A stretch of 64,000 nt of DNA. Source: Bacillota bacterium (GTDB lineage: Bacteria > Bacillota > Clostridia > Oscillospirales > Ethanoligenentaceae). The stretch is from assembly GCA_023391835.1 (NCBI GenBank), contig JAEWAE010000069.1, positions 8,471-72,470 on the forward strand. Direction: 5' to 3'. Made by a program: the position numbers and the translations under genes. Shown here piece after piece: positions 31,375 to 39,491 of this stretch. A model generated the notes under the pieces. That model did not search any database. It saw nothing but the letters and a program-made list of their open reading frames with translations, and was not told where the DNA came from. Positions within the stretch are counted from its first letter, which is position 1; every line of letters starts with the position of its first letter.

Positions 31375-33831
31375 ATGACGGAGCAGCCGGGGGCCCTTGT
31401 GGCCGTGGAAGGCGTCGCCTATCATTTCGACAAACCCTACGGTTACCGCATCCCGGCCGGGATGGCCGAGGCGCAGCCGGGGGCGCGGGTGGTGGTCCCT
31501 TTCGGCCGGGGCGACCGTGCCCGGCAGGGCGTCGTCCTGTCGCTTGTCCCATCCGCGGGGGCCGGTGAAAAGCCGCTGCTGGAACTGCTCGACCCTCGGC
31601 CTCTGATACCGTCCGAGCTGCTGGATCTGGCCCGCTGGATCGCAGCCCGGACGTTCTGCACCCTTTACGAGGCGCTGCGGCTTATGCTTCCGCCCGGGCT
31701 GAATGTGGAGCTCGACCGGGAATATGCCGTCGACGCCTCTCTGCCGGAGGACGCGTTTTCCCTGCTCAGCGGGGATGAGGCCCGGGCGGTGGCGCTGCTG
31801 CGCCGCGGGCCGATGACCCGCAGCCGGCTGCTGCGGCAGCTTGCGCTCGACGCCGACAGCGGCATGCCCGATGAGCTGGTGCGCCGCGGGCTGCTGAAAT
31901 CCGGCGCGCTGGCCAGGGAGCACGGCGGGGGCCGGCAGGTGCGGCTTGCCCGACTCGGAGTTTCCCGTTCTCAGGCGGAAGCTTTGCTCGCCGACGGACG
32001 CCTGACTCCCAAACAGGGCGCCGTGCTCCGCACGGTGATGGAACGCGGCGAGCTGGCGCTCAAGGAGATCGCTTATTTTTCCGGCGCGGGCCCAGGCGTG
32101 TCGGCGGCCCTAGTCAAAAAGGGCGTGCTGGAGTTTGTCGAGCGGCGGGTGCTCCCCGAGCGGGAGGCTCCGCCCGCCGGCGGGGAAGAGCCCGCGCCGG
32201 AGCTTTCGCCGGCACAGCGGGCGGCCTGCGACACGCTTTATGCCCGCTGCCGCGGCGGCGAGCCGGGGGCTACGCTGCTTTACGGCGTGACCGGCAGCGG
32301 CAAGACGCTGGTGTTTCTTGAGCTCATCGGGCGGCTGCGGGCCGACGGGAAGGGCGTCATCGTGCTCGTGCCCGAGATCGCCCTCACGCCCCAGACGGTG
32401 CGGCGCTTCACCGCGCGTTTCGGCGCCGACGTGGCGGTGCTGCACAGCGGTCTTTCCGACGGGGAGCGGCTGGCGGCATGGCGGCGGGTGCGCGAGGGGC
32501 AGGCCCATATCGTGGTGGGTACCCGCTCGGCGGTATTCGCCCCGGTGCGGAATCTGGGCCTCATCATCCTCGACGAGGAGCAGGAGCACACCTATAAATC
32601 CGAGTCGGCGCCGCGCTACCACGCCAGGGATGTGGCCCGTTACCGCTGCGCCCACAGCGGAGCCCAGCTGCTGCTTGGCTCCGCCACCCCGGCGGTGGAG
32701 ACTGCCTACGCCGCCCGCACCGGCCGCTACGGCTTGGTGGAGCTGCCGCAGCGTTACGGCGGCGCCCGTCTGCCGCAGGTCATTCTTGTGGATATGAAAC
32801 AGGAGCTGGCCGCCGGCAACGATTCGCAGGTGAGCCGCCGGTTGCAGGCGGAGCTGGAGGCCAATACCGCGCGGGGGGAACAGTCCATCCTGCTGCTCAA
32901 CCGCCGGGGGTACAATACCTTCGTCAGCTGTGCCGACTGCGGCCATGTGCTTACCTGCCCCAACTGCAGCATTTCGCTGACCTATCACGCCGATAACGGC
33001 CGGCTGATGTGCCACTACTGCGGCTACAGCTCCCCCCCTGTGCAAAGCTGCCCGGTGTGCGGGGGGCATCATCTGCGCTATGCCGGCACCGGCACCCAGC
33101 GGGCGGAGGAGACTCTCGCCCGCCTGCTGCCGGGGGCGCGTATCCTGCGCATGGATACCGACACCACTTCGGCGCGGCAATCCCATGATCGTATCCTGCG
33201 GCGCTTTTCAGAGGGGAAATACGACATCCTTGTGGGCACCCAGATGGTGGCCAAGGGGCTGGATTTCCCCAACGTGACGCTGGTGGGGGTGCTGTCGGCC
33301 GACCAGTCGCTCTATCTGGATGATTTCCGTGCCGGGGAGCGCACTTTTTCGCTGCTTACCCAGGTGGTGGGGCGCTCGGGCCGGGGCAGTCTATCCGGCC
33401 GGGCCGTCATCCAGACCTTCACGCCGGAAAACGACGTCATCCGTCTGGCGGCAAGGCAGGATTACGACGCCTTTTACCAGGCGGAAATCGAGCTGCGCCG
33501 GTCGCTGCTGTATCCGCCCTTCTGCGACATATGCGAGATCGGTTTTTCCGCCCCGCAGGAAAGCCGCGCCCGGGAATTGGCCGGGTGGTTTTACAGCCGC
33601 CTGACCGAGGAAGCCGGGCGTCACCCCGACATGCCGCTACGGCTGATGCCCCCCGTCCCGGCGGCCGTGAGCCGTGTGGGCGGGCGGTTCCGTTACAAGA
33701 TCCTGTTCAAGTGCCGCAACGACAAAGCGCTGCGTGCCATGGTGGCCGCTCTGCTGCGGGAATGCGGCGCCGACCGCCGCAGCCGTTCCTGCGCCGTCTT
33801 TGCCGACATAAACCCTCTTTCCGCCGTCTGA
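31375..33831 (+). CDS. priA: Primosomal protein N' (replication restart helicase)
   Basis: 818 aa. DNA-binding N-terminal domains precede a helicase core with P-loop GVTGSGKTLVF (near residue 303), LVPEIALTPQ, and a DEEQEHTYKSE motif II (DEEQ rather than the more usual DEEH). Eight zinc-binding cysteines occur in CADCGHVLTCPNC and CHYCGY...CPVCGG, and then GTQMVAKGLDFPNV and VGRSGRG. It restarts stalled forks. Confidence 0.96.
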   Translation: MTEQPGALVAVEGVAYHFDKPYGYRIPAGMAEAQPGARVVVPFGRGDRARQGVVLSLVPSAGAGEKPLLELLDPRPLIPSELLDLARWIAARTFCTLYEALRLMLPPGLNVELDREYAVDASLPEDAFSLLSGDEARAVALLRRGPMTRSRLLRQLALDADSGMPDELVRRGLLKSGALAREHGGGRQVRLARLGVSRSQAEALLADGRLTPKQGAVLRTVMERGELALKEIAYFSGAGPGVSAALVKKGVLEFVERRVLPEREAPPAGGEEPAPELSPAQRAACDTLYARCRGGEPGATLLYGVTGSGKTLVFLELIGRLRADGKGVIVLVPEIALTPQTVRRFTARFGADVAVLHSGLSDGERLAAWRRVREGQAHIVVGTRSAVFAPVRNLGLIILDEEQEHTYKSESAPRYHARDVARYRCAHSGAQLLLGSATPAVETAYAARTGRYGLVELPQRYGGARLPQVILVDMKQELAAGNDSQVSRRLQAELEANTARGEQSILLLNRRGYNTFVSCADCGHVLTCPNCSISLTYHADNGRLMCHYCGYSSPPVQSCPVCGGHHLRYAGTGTQRAEETLARLLPGARILRMDTDTTSARQSHDRILRRFSEGKYDILVGTQMVAKGLDFPNVTLVGVLSADQSLYLDDFRAGERTFSLLTQVVGRSGRGSLSGRAVIQTFTPENDVIRLAARQDYDAFYQAEIELRRSLLYPPFCDICEIGFSAPQESRARELAGWFYSRLTEEAGRHPDMPLRLMPPVPAAVSRVGGRFRYKILFKCRNDKALRAMVAALLRECGADRRSRSCAVFADINPLSAV

Positions 33832-34053
33832 ATGCATGGGGAGACTGCTTGTGTGCAAAACCGCATTTTGTCCCCATGACGCGGGAACTGTACCGCCGGC
33901 TTTGCCGCGGGTTTCAGGATGGCCCGAATCCCTGAATGAAATATTTCCATAAGTATCGCATCACGCCCGGAGCCCTGCGGCCCGCGCGCGGTGGCATCGA
34001 TTCAATCCGGCGGCCCGCCTGTGCGGCGGGCCCGGCGAAAGGAAGGAAGCTCT
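33832..34053. other. Spacer between priA and def
   Basis: Gene-free stretch of about 220 bp. It contains scattered complementary segments (ATGGGGA and TCCCCAT 33 bp apart) but no clear terminator, promoter or coding frame. Confidence 0.4.
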
Positions 34054-34524
34054 ATGGCAATCCGTAATATCATCAAAGTAGGCGACGAAACCCTGCGCAA
34101 AAAGAGCCGCCCCGTCACTGTGTTTGACGCCAGGCTGCGTCAGATGCTCGACGACATGACGGAAACTCTCAAACAGGCCGACGGCGTCGGGCTGGCCGCG
34201 CCGCAGATCGGCGTGCTCCGGCGGGTGGTGGTCGTCCTCGACGACGGGGAATACGTCCGCCTGGTCAACCCGGAAGTCATCGAGGCCCACGGCGAGCAGG
34301 AGGATGTGGAAGGCTGCCTTTCCATCCCCGGCAAATGGGGCATCACCAAGCGGCCGGAAACGGTCGTCGTGCGCGCGCAGGACGATCAGGGCCGCACCTT
34401 TACCCGCAAGGGCTCGGGGCTGACGGCGCGGGCCTATTGCCACGAGATCGACCATCTGGACGGCGTGCTTTTCACCGACCATGTGCTGCGCATGCTCACC
34501 CCGGAGGAGCTCAATCGGAAGTAA
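34054..34524 (+). CDS. def: Peptide deformylase
   Basis: 156-aa iron enzyme removing the N-formyl group from new proteins. The three motifs are intact: GVGLAAPQIG, EGCLSIPG and CHEIDHLDGVLF. ATG 34054 has AAGGAAGG upstream. fmt follows 51 bp later, giving the usual formylation/deformylation pair. Confidence 0.96.
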   Translation: MAIRNIIKVGDETLRKKSRPVTVFDARLRQMLDDMTETLKQADGVGLAAPQIGVLRRVVVVLDDGEYVRLVNPEVIEAHGEQEDVEGCLSIPGKWGITKRPETVVVRAQDDQGRTFTRKGSGLTARAYCHEIDHLDGVLFTDHVLRMLTPEELNRK

Positions 34525-34575
34525 GCCGTGTCCGAATGCTTCGGACAGGCGATTTTTGGCGGAGGCGACGATCAG

Positions 34576-35520
34576 ATGAGGATACTTTTCATGGGTACGC
34601 CCGATTTTGCGGTGCCGTGCCTGCAGAGGCTTCTGGAGGACGGACACGAGATCTGCGGGGTGTTCACCAAGCCGGATAAGCCCCGGGGCCGCGGCTATGC
34701 CGTGACGCCGCCGCCGGTGGCCGTCGCCGCCGCAAAGGCGAATATCCCGGTGTTTCAGCCCGCCACGCTGCGGGATGAGTCGGTGGCTGCCCAGGTCGCA
34801 CAGCTGCGGCCCGACGCCGTCGTGGTCGTGGCCTACGGCAAGATTCTGCCCGAAGCCATTTTGAATATCCCGCCGCTGGGGTGCGTCAACGTGCACGCGT
34901 CGCTGCTGCCCCGCTACCGGGGGGCGGCGCCCATGCAGTGGGCCATCCTTAATGGCGAGACCGTCACCGGCGTGACCACCATGTTTATGGCCAAGGGGAT
35001 GGATACCGGCGACATGATCGATAAGGTCGAAACGCCCATCGGCCCGGATGAGGATTATGGCACACTGTATGCCCGCCTTTCCGTCATGGGGGCGGAGCTG
35101 CTCAGCCGCACCATGAGGGAAATCGCCGCCGGCGCCGCCCACCGCGAAAAGCAGGACGATTCGCAGGCGACCTTTGCGCCCATGATCGACAAGGGCGCCT
35201 GCCGTCTTGATTTTTCGGCTCCCGCCGCACGGGTGCACGATCGGGTGCGGGCACTGTCGCCCGCACCCGGCGCCCGCACCACCCGCCGGGGCCAGCCGCT
35301 CAAAGTCTTTGCCTCCCGGCTGTCGCCGGAGCCGTCTTCCCCCGGCACGCCGGGCGAGCTGCTCCCGGCGCAGGAAGGCGTCGAGGGCATCCCCGTACGC
35401 TGTGGGGACGGGCGGGTGCTGTGGCTCACGCAGGTGCAGGGGGCCGGCGGGCGGCGGATGGAGGCCGCGGAATATCTGCGCGGCCATCCCGTCGTGCCGG
35501 GTGAAACACTCGGCCGCTGA
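34576..35520 (+). CDS. fmt: Methionyl-tRNA formyltransferase
   Basis: 314 aa, formylates initiator Met-tRNA using 10-formyl-THF. Starts MRILFMGTPDFAVPCLQRLL and has VNVHASLLPRYRGAAPMQWAILNGE with catalytic residues; the C-terminal OB-like domain is complete. ATG 34576 behind GGAGGCGACG is the sensible start. Confidence 0.96.
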   Translation: MRILFMGTPDFAVPCLQRLLEDGHEICGVFTKPDKPRGRGYAVTPPPVAVAAAKANIPVFQPATLRDESVAAQVAQLRPDAVVVVAYGKILPEAILNIPPLGCVNVHASLLPRYRGAAPMQWAILNGETVTGVTTMFMAKGMDTGDMIDKVETPIGPDEDYGTLYARLSVMGAELLSRTMREIAAGAAHREKQDDSQATFAPMIDKGACRLDFSAPAARVHDRVRALSPAPGARTTRRGQPLKVFASRLSPEPSSPGTPGELLPAQEGVEGIPVRCGDGRVLWLTQVQGAGGRRMEAAEYLRGHPVVPGETLGR

Positions 35521-35603
35521 CCCCGTGGGGCGGCCTGACCGGAAACGGCGGCCCGTCTCCCAGCTCATTGGCTGTTGGGAAACGGGCCCGAACGGAGGTT
35601 CTT

Positions 35604-36329
35604 ATGTTCGGAAACATGCTGGGCTGGGGTTACGGATACGGGATGGGCAACTATTCCTATTTCTTCTATATGGTGCCGGCGGTCCTTATTTCGATGCTGG
35701 CCCAGAGCCATGTGCAGACCACGTTCAGCCGTTACAGCGGGATGATGGGCAGCCGGGGATATACCGGTGCCCAGGCGGCGCGCATGATACTCGACCGCAG
35801 CGGCCTGCAAAATGTGCCCGTGGAGCCGATAGCCGGCCGGCTGAGCGACAATTACGACCCGCGCAGCGGCGTGGTGCATCTGTCGGGCGACGTGTTCGGC
35901 TCGAATTCCGTGGCGGCCGTGGGTGTGGCGGCCCATGAGTGCGGGCACGCGATCCAGCACAGCGTGGATTACCGGCCGCTGCGCTGGCGCAACGCCATCA
36001 TTCCGCTGACCCAGTTCGGCTCGTCGGCTTCCGTGTGGCTGGTGCTGCTGGGGCTTGTGATGTCTTTCCGCCTGCTGGCGCTGGCGGGCATCGTGCTGTT
36101 TTCCTTTGCGGTGCTTTTCCAACTCGTCACGCTGCCGGTGGAATTCAACGCCAGCGCCCGGGCGCTTCGGGTGCTGAGGGAAGACGCCATCCTCGATGAG
36201 GAGGAGCTTGCCGGCGCGCGGCGGGTGCTCGGGGCGGCGGCGCTAACCTATGTGGCGGCCACACTGACGGCCTTCCTCAATCTGGCGTGGCTGCTGTCGC
36301 TGTTTGGCAACACCCGGCGGCGGAACTGA
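35604..36329 (+). CDS. Membrane zinc metallopeptidase (YugP family)
   Basis: 241 aa. Gly/Tyr-rich N-terminus and first membrane helix are followed by HECGH (near residue 112) and three further hydrophobic segments. It resembles the YugP neutral zinc metallopeptidases typically located between fmt and rsmB in clostridia. ATG 35604 follows GGAGG. An imperfect hairpin at 35551-35587 precedes it. Substrate unknown. Confidence 0.88.
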   Translation: MFGNMLGWGYGYGMGNYSYFFYMVPAVLISMLAQSHVQTTFSRYSGMMGSRGYTGAQAARMILDRSGLQNVPVEPIAGRLSDNYDPRSGVVHLSGDVFGSNSVAAVGVAAHECGHAIQHSVDYRPLRWRNAIIPLTQFGSSASVWLVLLGLVMSFRLLALAGIVLFSFAVLFQLVTLPVEFNASARALRVLREDAILDEEELAGARRVLGAAALTYVAATLTAFLNLAWLLSLFGNTRRRN

Positions 36330-36339
36330 GGTGGCGGCC

Positions 36340-37689
36340 ATGGGGAATCAGCTGCAGACACAGCCCTCCGCCCGGCGCACGGCGCTTGAAGTGCTGCTGC
36401 GTATGGAAAAGGCCGACGGTTTCAGCAACCTGACGCTGGATGCCGGCCTGCGCCGAAGCCGCCTGCCCCGGCTGGACGCCGACTTTGCCACCGCGCTGGT
36501 TTACGGTGTGCTGGAGCACCGCGTCACCATCGACTACTTTCTGGATTGCTTCACGGCCCGGCACGGCCGCATGAAGCCCGCCGTGCGCAATATCCTGCGC
36601 CTGGGGGCTTGCCAGCTGCTCTTTATGGATAAGATACCCCCCGGGGCCGCCGTGGATGAGTCGGTGGCCCTCGCGCGGCAGGCCGGCTGCGGCTGGGCCT
36701 CCGGCTTTGTCAACGCGGTGCTGCGCGCCATGGCCCGCCGGGCGGATGACCTGCCCTGGCCCGATCGGGCGGCGGATGCGATCCGCTGGCTGTCGGTGCG
36801 CTACGCCTGCCCGGAATGGCTGGTGCGCCTGTGGCGCGACGCCTACGGCGCGGACGAAATCGAGCCGCTGCTCGCGGCCATGCAGGAGCGGGCCCCTGCG
36901 GCGGCGCGGGTCAACACGCTGCGCACCACCGCCCCGGAACTGTGCGTCACCCTGCGGGAGCAGGGTGTGGAAGCCCGGGTTTCCGACCGGCTGCCCGGTG
37001 CGGTGGAGCTTGCCGGCACGTCGGAGCTGCGCCGGCTGCCCGCCTTCGAGGCCGGGCTTTTCTATATGCAGGATTACGCCTCCCAGCTATGCTGTCGGGC
37101 GGTGGACCCGCAGCCCGGCGAGACGGTGCTCGACATGTGCGCCGCGCCGGGGGGCAAGAGCTTCACCATGGCGCTGATGATGCAGGGCCGCGGGCTCGTG
37201 CGCGCGCTGGAGCTGCACCCGCAGCGGGTGGAACTCATCGCCGAGGGCGCCCGCCGGCTTGGGCTTGCCAATCTGCGCGCGCAGGCGAATGATTCCGCGC
37301 GCCCGTGCGACGACCTGGGGCTGGCCGACCGGGTGCTGTGCGACGTGCCCTGCTCGGGTCTGGGCGTCATCCGGCGCAAGCCGGAGATCCGTTTCAAGCG
37401 GCCGGAAACATTTGACTACCTGCCGGATTTGCAGTATAGTATACTGTATGAAGGCTCGCGCCATGTCCGCCCGGGCGGAATACTTGTCTATTCCACCTGC
37501 ACGCTCAATCCGGCGGAAAACGACGCGGTGATCCGGCGCTTTCTCGACGAAAACCCGGATTTCGGGGGGGATGCCCTGCCCGAGCCGATCCCGCGCGCGC
37601 GGCCGGCAGGCGGCTGCTCCGTTACGCTGTTCCCTCACAGGGACGGCACCGACGGCTTTTTCATCGCGCGCATGACACGCAAAGGGTAA
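36340..37689 (+). CDS. rsmB: 16S rRNA (cytosine-C5) methyltransferase RsmB
   Basis: 449 aa. N-terminal NusB-like domain (RRTALEVLLRMEKADGFSN, VEHR-type helix bundle, about 10-145) and a C-terminal SAM methyltransferase domain with VLDMCAAPGGKSF, the PCSGLGV motif carrying one catalytic Cys, and YSTCTLNPAEND carrying the other. ATG 36340 follows GAGGTGG; GTG 36331 is an alternative. Confidence 0.94.
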   Translation: MGNQLQTQPSARRTALEVLLRMEKADGFSNLTLDAGLRRSRLPRLDADFATALVYGVLEHRVTIDYFLDCFTARHGRMKPAVRNILRLGACQLLFMDKIPPGAAVDESVALARQAGCGWASGFVNAVLRAMARRADDLPWPDRAADAIRWLSVRYACPEWLVRLWRDAYGADEIEPLLAAMQERAPAAARVNTLRTTAPELCVTLREQGVEARVSDRLPGAVELAGTSELRRLPAFEAGLFYMQDYASQLCCRAVDPQPGETVLDMCAAPGGKSFTMALMMQGRGLVRALELHPQRVELIAEGARRLGLANLRAQANDSARPCDDLGLADRVLCDVPCSGLGVIRRKPEIRFKRPETFDYLPDLQYSILYEGSRHVRPGGILVYSTCTLNPAENDAVIRRFLDENPDFGGDALPEPIPRARPAGGCSVTLFPHRDGTDGFFIARMTRKG

Positions 37690-37696
37690 GGTGCAG

Positions 37697-38767
37697 ATGA
37701 GCGGACAGACGGATATCAAGTCGCTGACCCCGGAGGAGCTCGCGGGTTTCCTGCGCGGCTTCGGCCAGCCGGCGTTCCGGGCCAGACAGGTGTTTGCCTG
37801 GCTGCACCGGGGCGTCGAGTCGTTTGACGAAATGACCGACCTGCCCCTTTCCCTGCGGCAGAGCCTTGCCGAAAACGCATTCCTCACGGTGCCCTGCGTG
37901 GAGCGCCGGCTGGAATCGAAGCTCGACGGCACGGTCAAGTATCTTTACGGCCTGCGGGACGGCGAGGCCATCGAGACGGTGCTCATGCGTTATCACTACG
38001 GCGACAGCGTGTGCATTTCCACCGAGGCCGGCTGCCCCATGGGCTGCTCGTTCTGCGCGTCGCCGCTGGCGGGGTTCCGCCGCGGCCTGACCCCGGCCGA
38101 GATGCTCGACCAGGTTCTTTTCACCCAGAAAGATACCGGCCGCCGTGTGTCCCATTGTGTGCTGATGGGCATCGGCGAGCCCCTGGATAATTACGACAAC
38201 GTCGTGAAGTTTCTCCACATCCTTTCCTGCCCGGGCGGGCTCAATCTGAGCCTGCGGCACGTGTCCCTTTCCACCTGCGGGCTGGTGGACCGCATCTACG
38301 ACCTGATGAAGCTCAAACTCCAGCTCACCCTTTCGGTGTCGCTGCATGCGCCGAACGACCAGTTGCGTTCCCGGCTGATGCCGGTCAACCGCCGCTGGGG
38401 CGTCGGGCCGCTGCTGGAGGCCTGCCGGGCTTACACCGAGGCGACGGGGCGGCGCATCTCCTTTGAGTATGCCATGATCGAGAGCGTCAACGACACGCCC
38501 GCCTGCGCGAGGGAGCTCGGCTCCCGGCTGCGGGGCATGCTCTGCCATGTCAATCTGATTCCGGTCAACTCTGTCAAAGAGAAGAATTATAGAAAAAGCC
38601 CGGAGCCTCGGATGGCTCAGTTTGCGAAGGTTTTGGCCGGATATGGGCTGAATGTCACCGTGCGCCGCACGCTGGGGAGCGACATCAATGCCTCCTGCGG
38701 GCAGCTCAGACGCGCGCACGGCGGCAGTGGGGAGGGGACAACCGTTGAATATAGTGGGGAAAACTGA
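37697..38767 (+). CDS. rlmN: 23S rRNA/tRNA adenine-C2 methyltransferase RlmN (radical SAM)
   Basis: 356 aa. The radical-SAM cluster motif is CPMGCSFC (CxxxCxxC). SLHAPNDQLRSRLMPVNRRW and NLIPVNSVKEKNY are family landmarks. It methylates A2503 of 23S rRNA and tRNA adenine 37. ATG 37697 or GTG 37691 are both possible starts. Its end overlaps the PP2C gene by 23 bp. Confidence 0.95.
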   Translation: MSGQTDIKSLTPEELAGFLRGFGQPAFRARQVFAWLHRGVESFDEMTDLPLSLRQSLAENAFLTVPCVERRLESKLDGTVKYLYGLRDGEAIETVLMRYHYGDSVCISTEAGCPMGCSFCASPLAGFRRGLTPAEMLDQVLFTQKDTGRRVSHCVLMGIGEPLDNYDNVVKFLHILSCPGGLNLSLRHVSLSTCGLVDRIYDLMKLKLQLTLSVSLHAPNDQLRSRLMPVNRRWGVGPLLEACRAYTEATGRRISFEYAMIESVNDTPACARELGSRLRGMLCHVNLIPVNSVKEKNYRKSPEPRMAQFAKVLAGYGLNVTVRRTLGSDINASCGQLRRAHGGSGEGTTVEYSGEN

Positions 38768-39473
38768 CCCCGGAAAGGTCAGAAAGACCAATCAGGACGA
38801 TTTTTCCTGCGGCACGATGCCCGACGGTAACGTGTGGGCAGTGGTCTGCGACGGCATGGGCGGCGCAAACGGCGGCTCGGTGGCGAGCTCGGTGGCGGTG
38901 CAGGTCATTTCGCAGCACATTCAGGCCGGCTATACCGGGCACACCGATATCGCGTCGGTCAAGCAGCTGCTTTACGACGCCATCCGGCAGGCCAACGGCG
39001 TCGTATACCAAAAGGCCCAGGAGGATCCGTCCCTGAGCGGTATGGGCACCACCGTCATCGCCTGCGTCGCCACGTCGGAGTGCGTCTATATCGCCCACGC
39101 GGGCGACAGCCGGGCGTATCTTATCGCCGGCGGCCGGGCGCTGCAGCTGACCCGCGATCATTCCATCGTGCAGGAAATGCTCGACAGCGGCAAGCTCACT
39201 CCGGAAGAGGCCCGCAATCATCCGCAGAAAAACATCATCACCCGCGCCCTGGGCGTGGAAGAACAGTTGGAAATCGACTTTTGCGAGACGATTTTCCCGG
39301 AAAAGGCGGGGCTTCTCATCTGCACGGACGGATTGACCAACCTGGTGGACGACGCTGCCATCGTCGGCATGCTGGAAAAGCCCGGGCCGGACGACCCGGT
39401 TGCCCGGCTGGTGGAGTTGGCCAACCAGAGCGGCGGCACCGATAATATCACCGTGGTTCTGATCGAGCGGTAA
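38745..39473 (+). CDS. prpC: PP2C-type Ser/Thr phosphatase (Stp1/PrpC)
   Basis: 242 aa. Metal-binding motifs KTNQDDF, VCDGMGGANGG and GGTDNITVVLI are intact. It reverses phosphorylation by the PASTA kinase encoded next. TTG 38745 is chosen because GGAGGGG lies 8 nt upstream and the earlier frame is buried in rlmN. The two genes are separated by only 18 bp, so kinase and phosphatase are co-expressed. Confidence 0.95.
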   Translation: MNIVGKTDPGKVRKTNQDDFSCGTMPDGNVWAVVCDGMGGANGGSVASSVAVQVISQHIQAGYTGHTDIASVKQLLYDAIRQANGVVYQKAQEDPSLSGMGTTVIACVATSECVYIAHAGDSRAYLIAGGRALQLTRDHSIVQEMLDSGKLTPEEARNHPQKNIITRALGVEEQLEIDFCETIFPEKAGLLICTDGLTNLVDDAAIVGMLEKPGPDDPVARLVELANQSGGTDNITVVLIER

Positions 39474-39491
39474 TCCGGGGGGTGAATTGTG

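Noticed and set aside
35551..35587. Imperfect hairpin before the YugP-like peptidase
   Set aside because: The stem has mismatches and no T run, and it overlaps the ribosome binding region only partly. No known riboswitch pattern was recognised.
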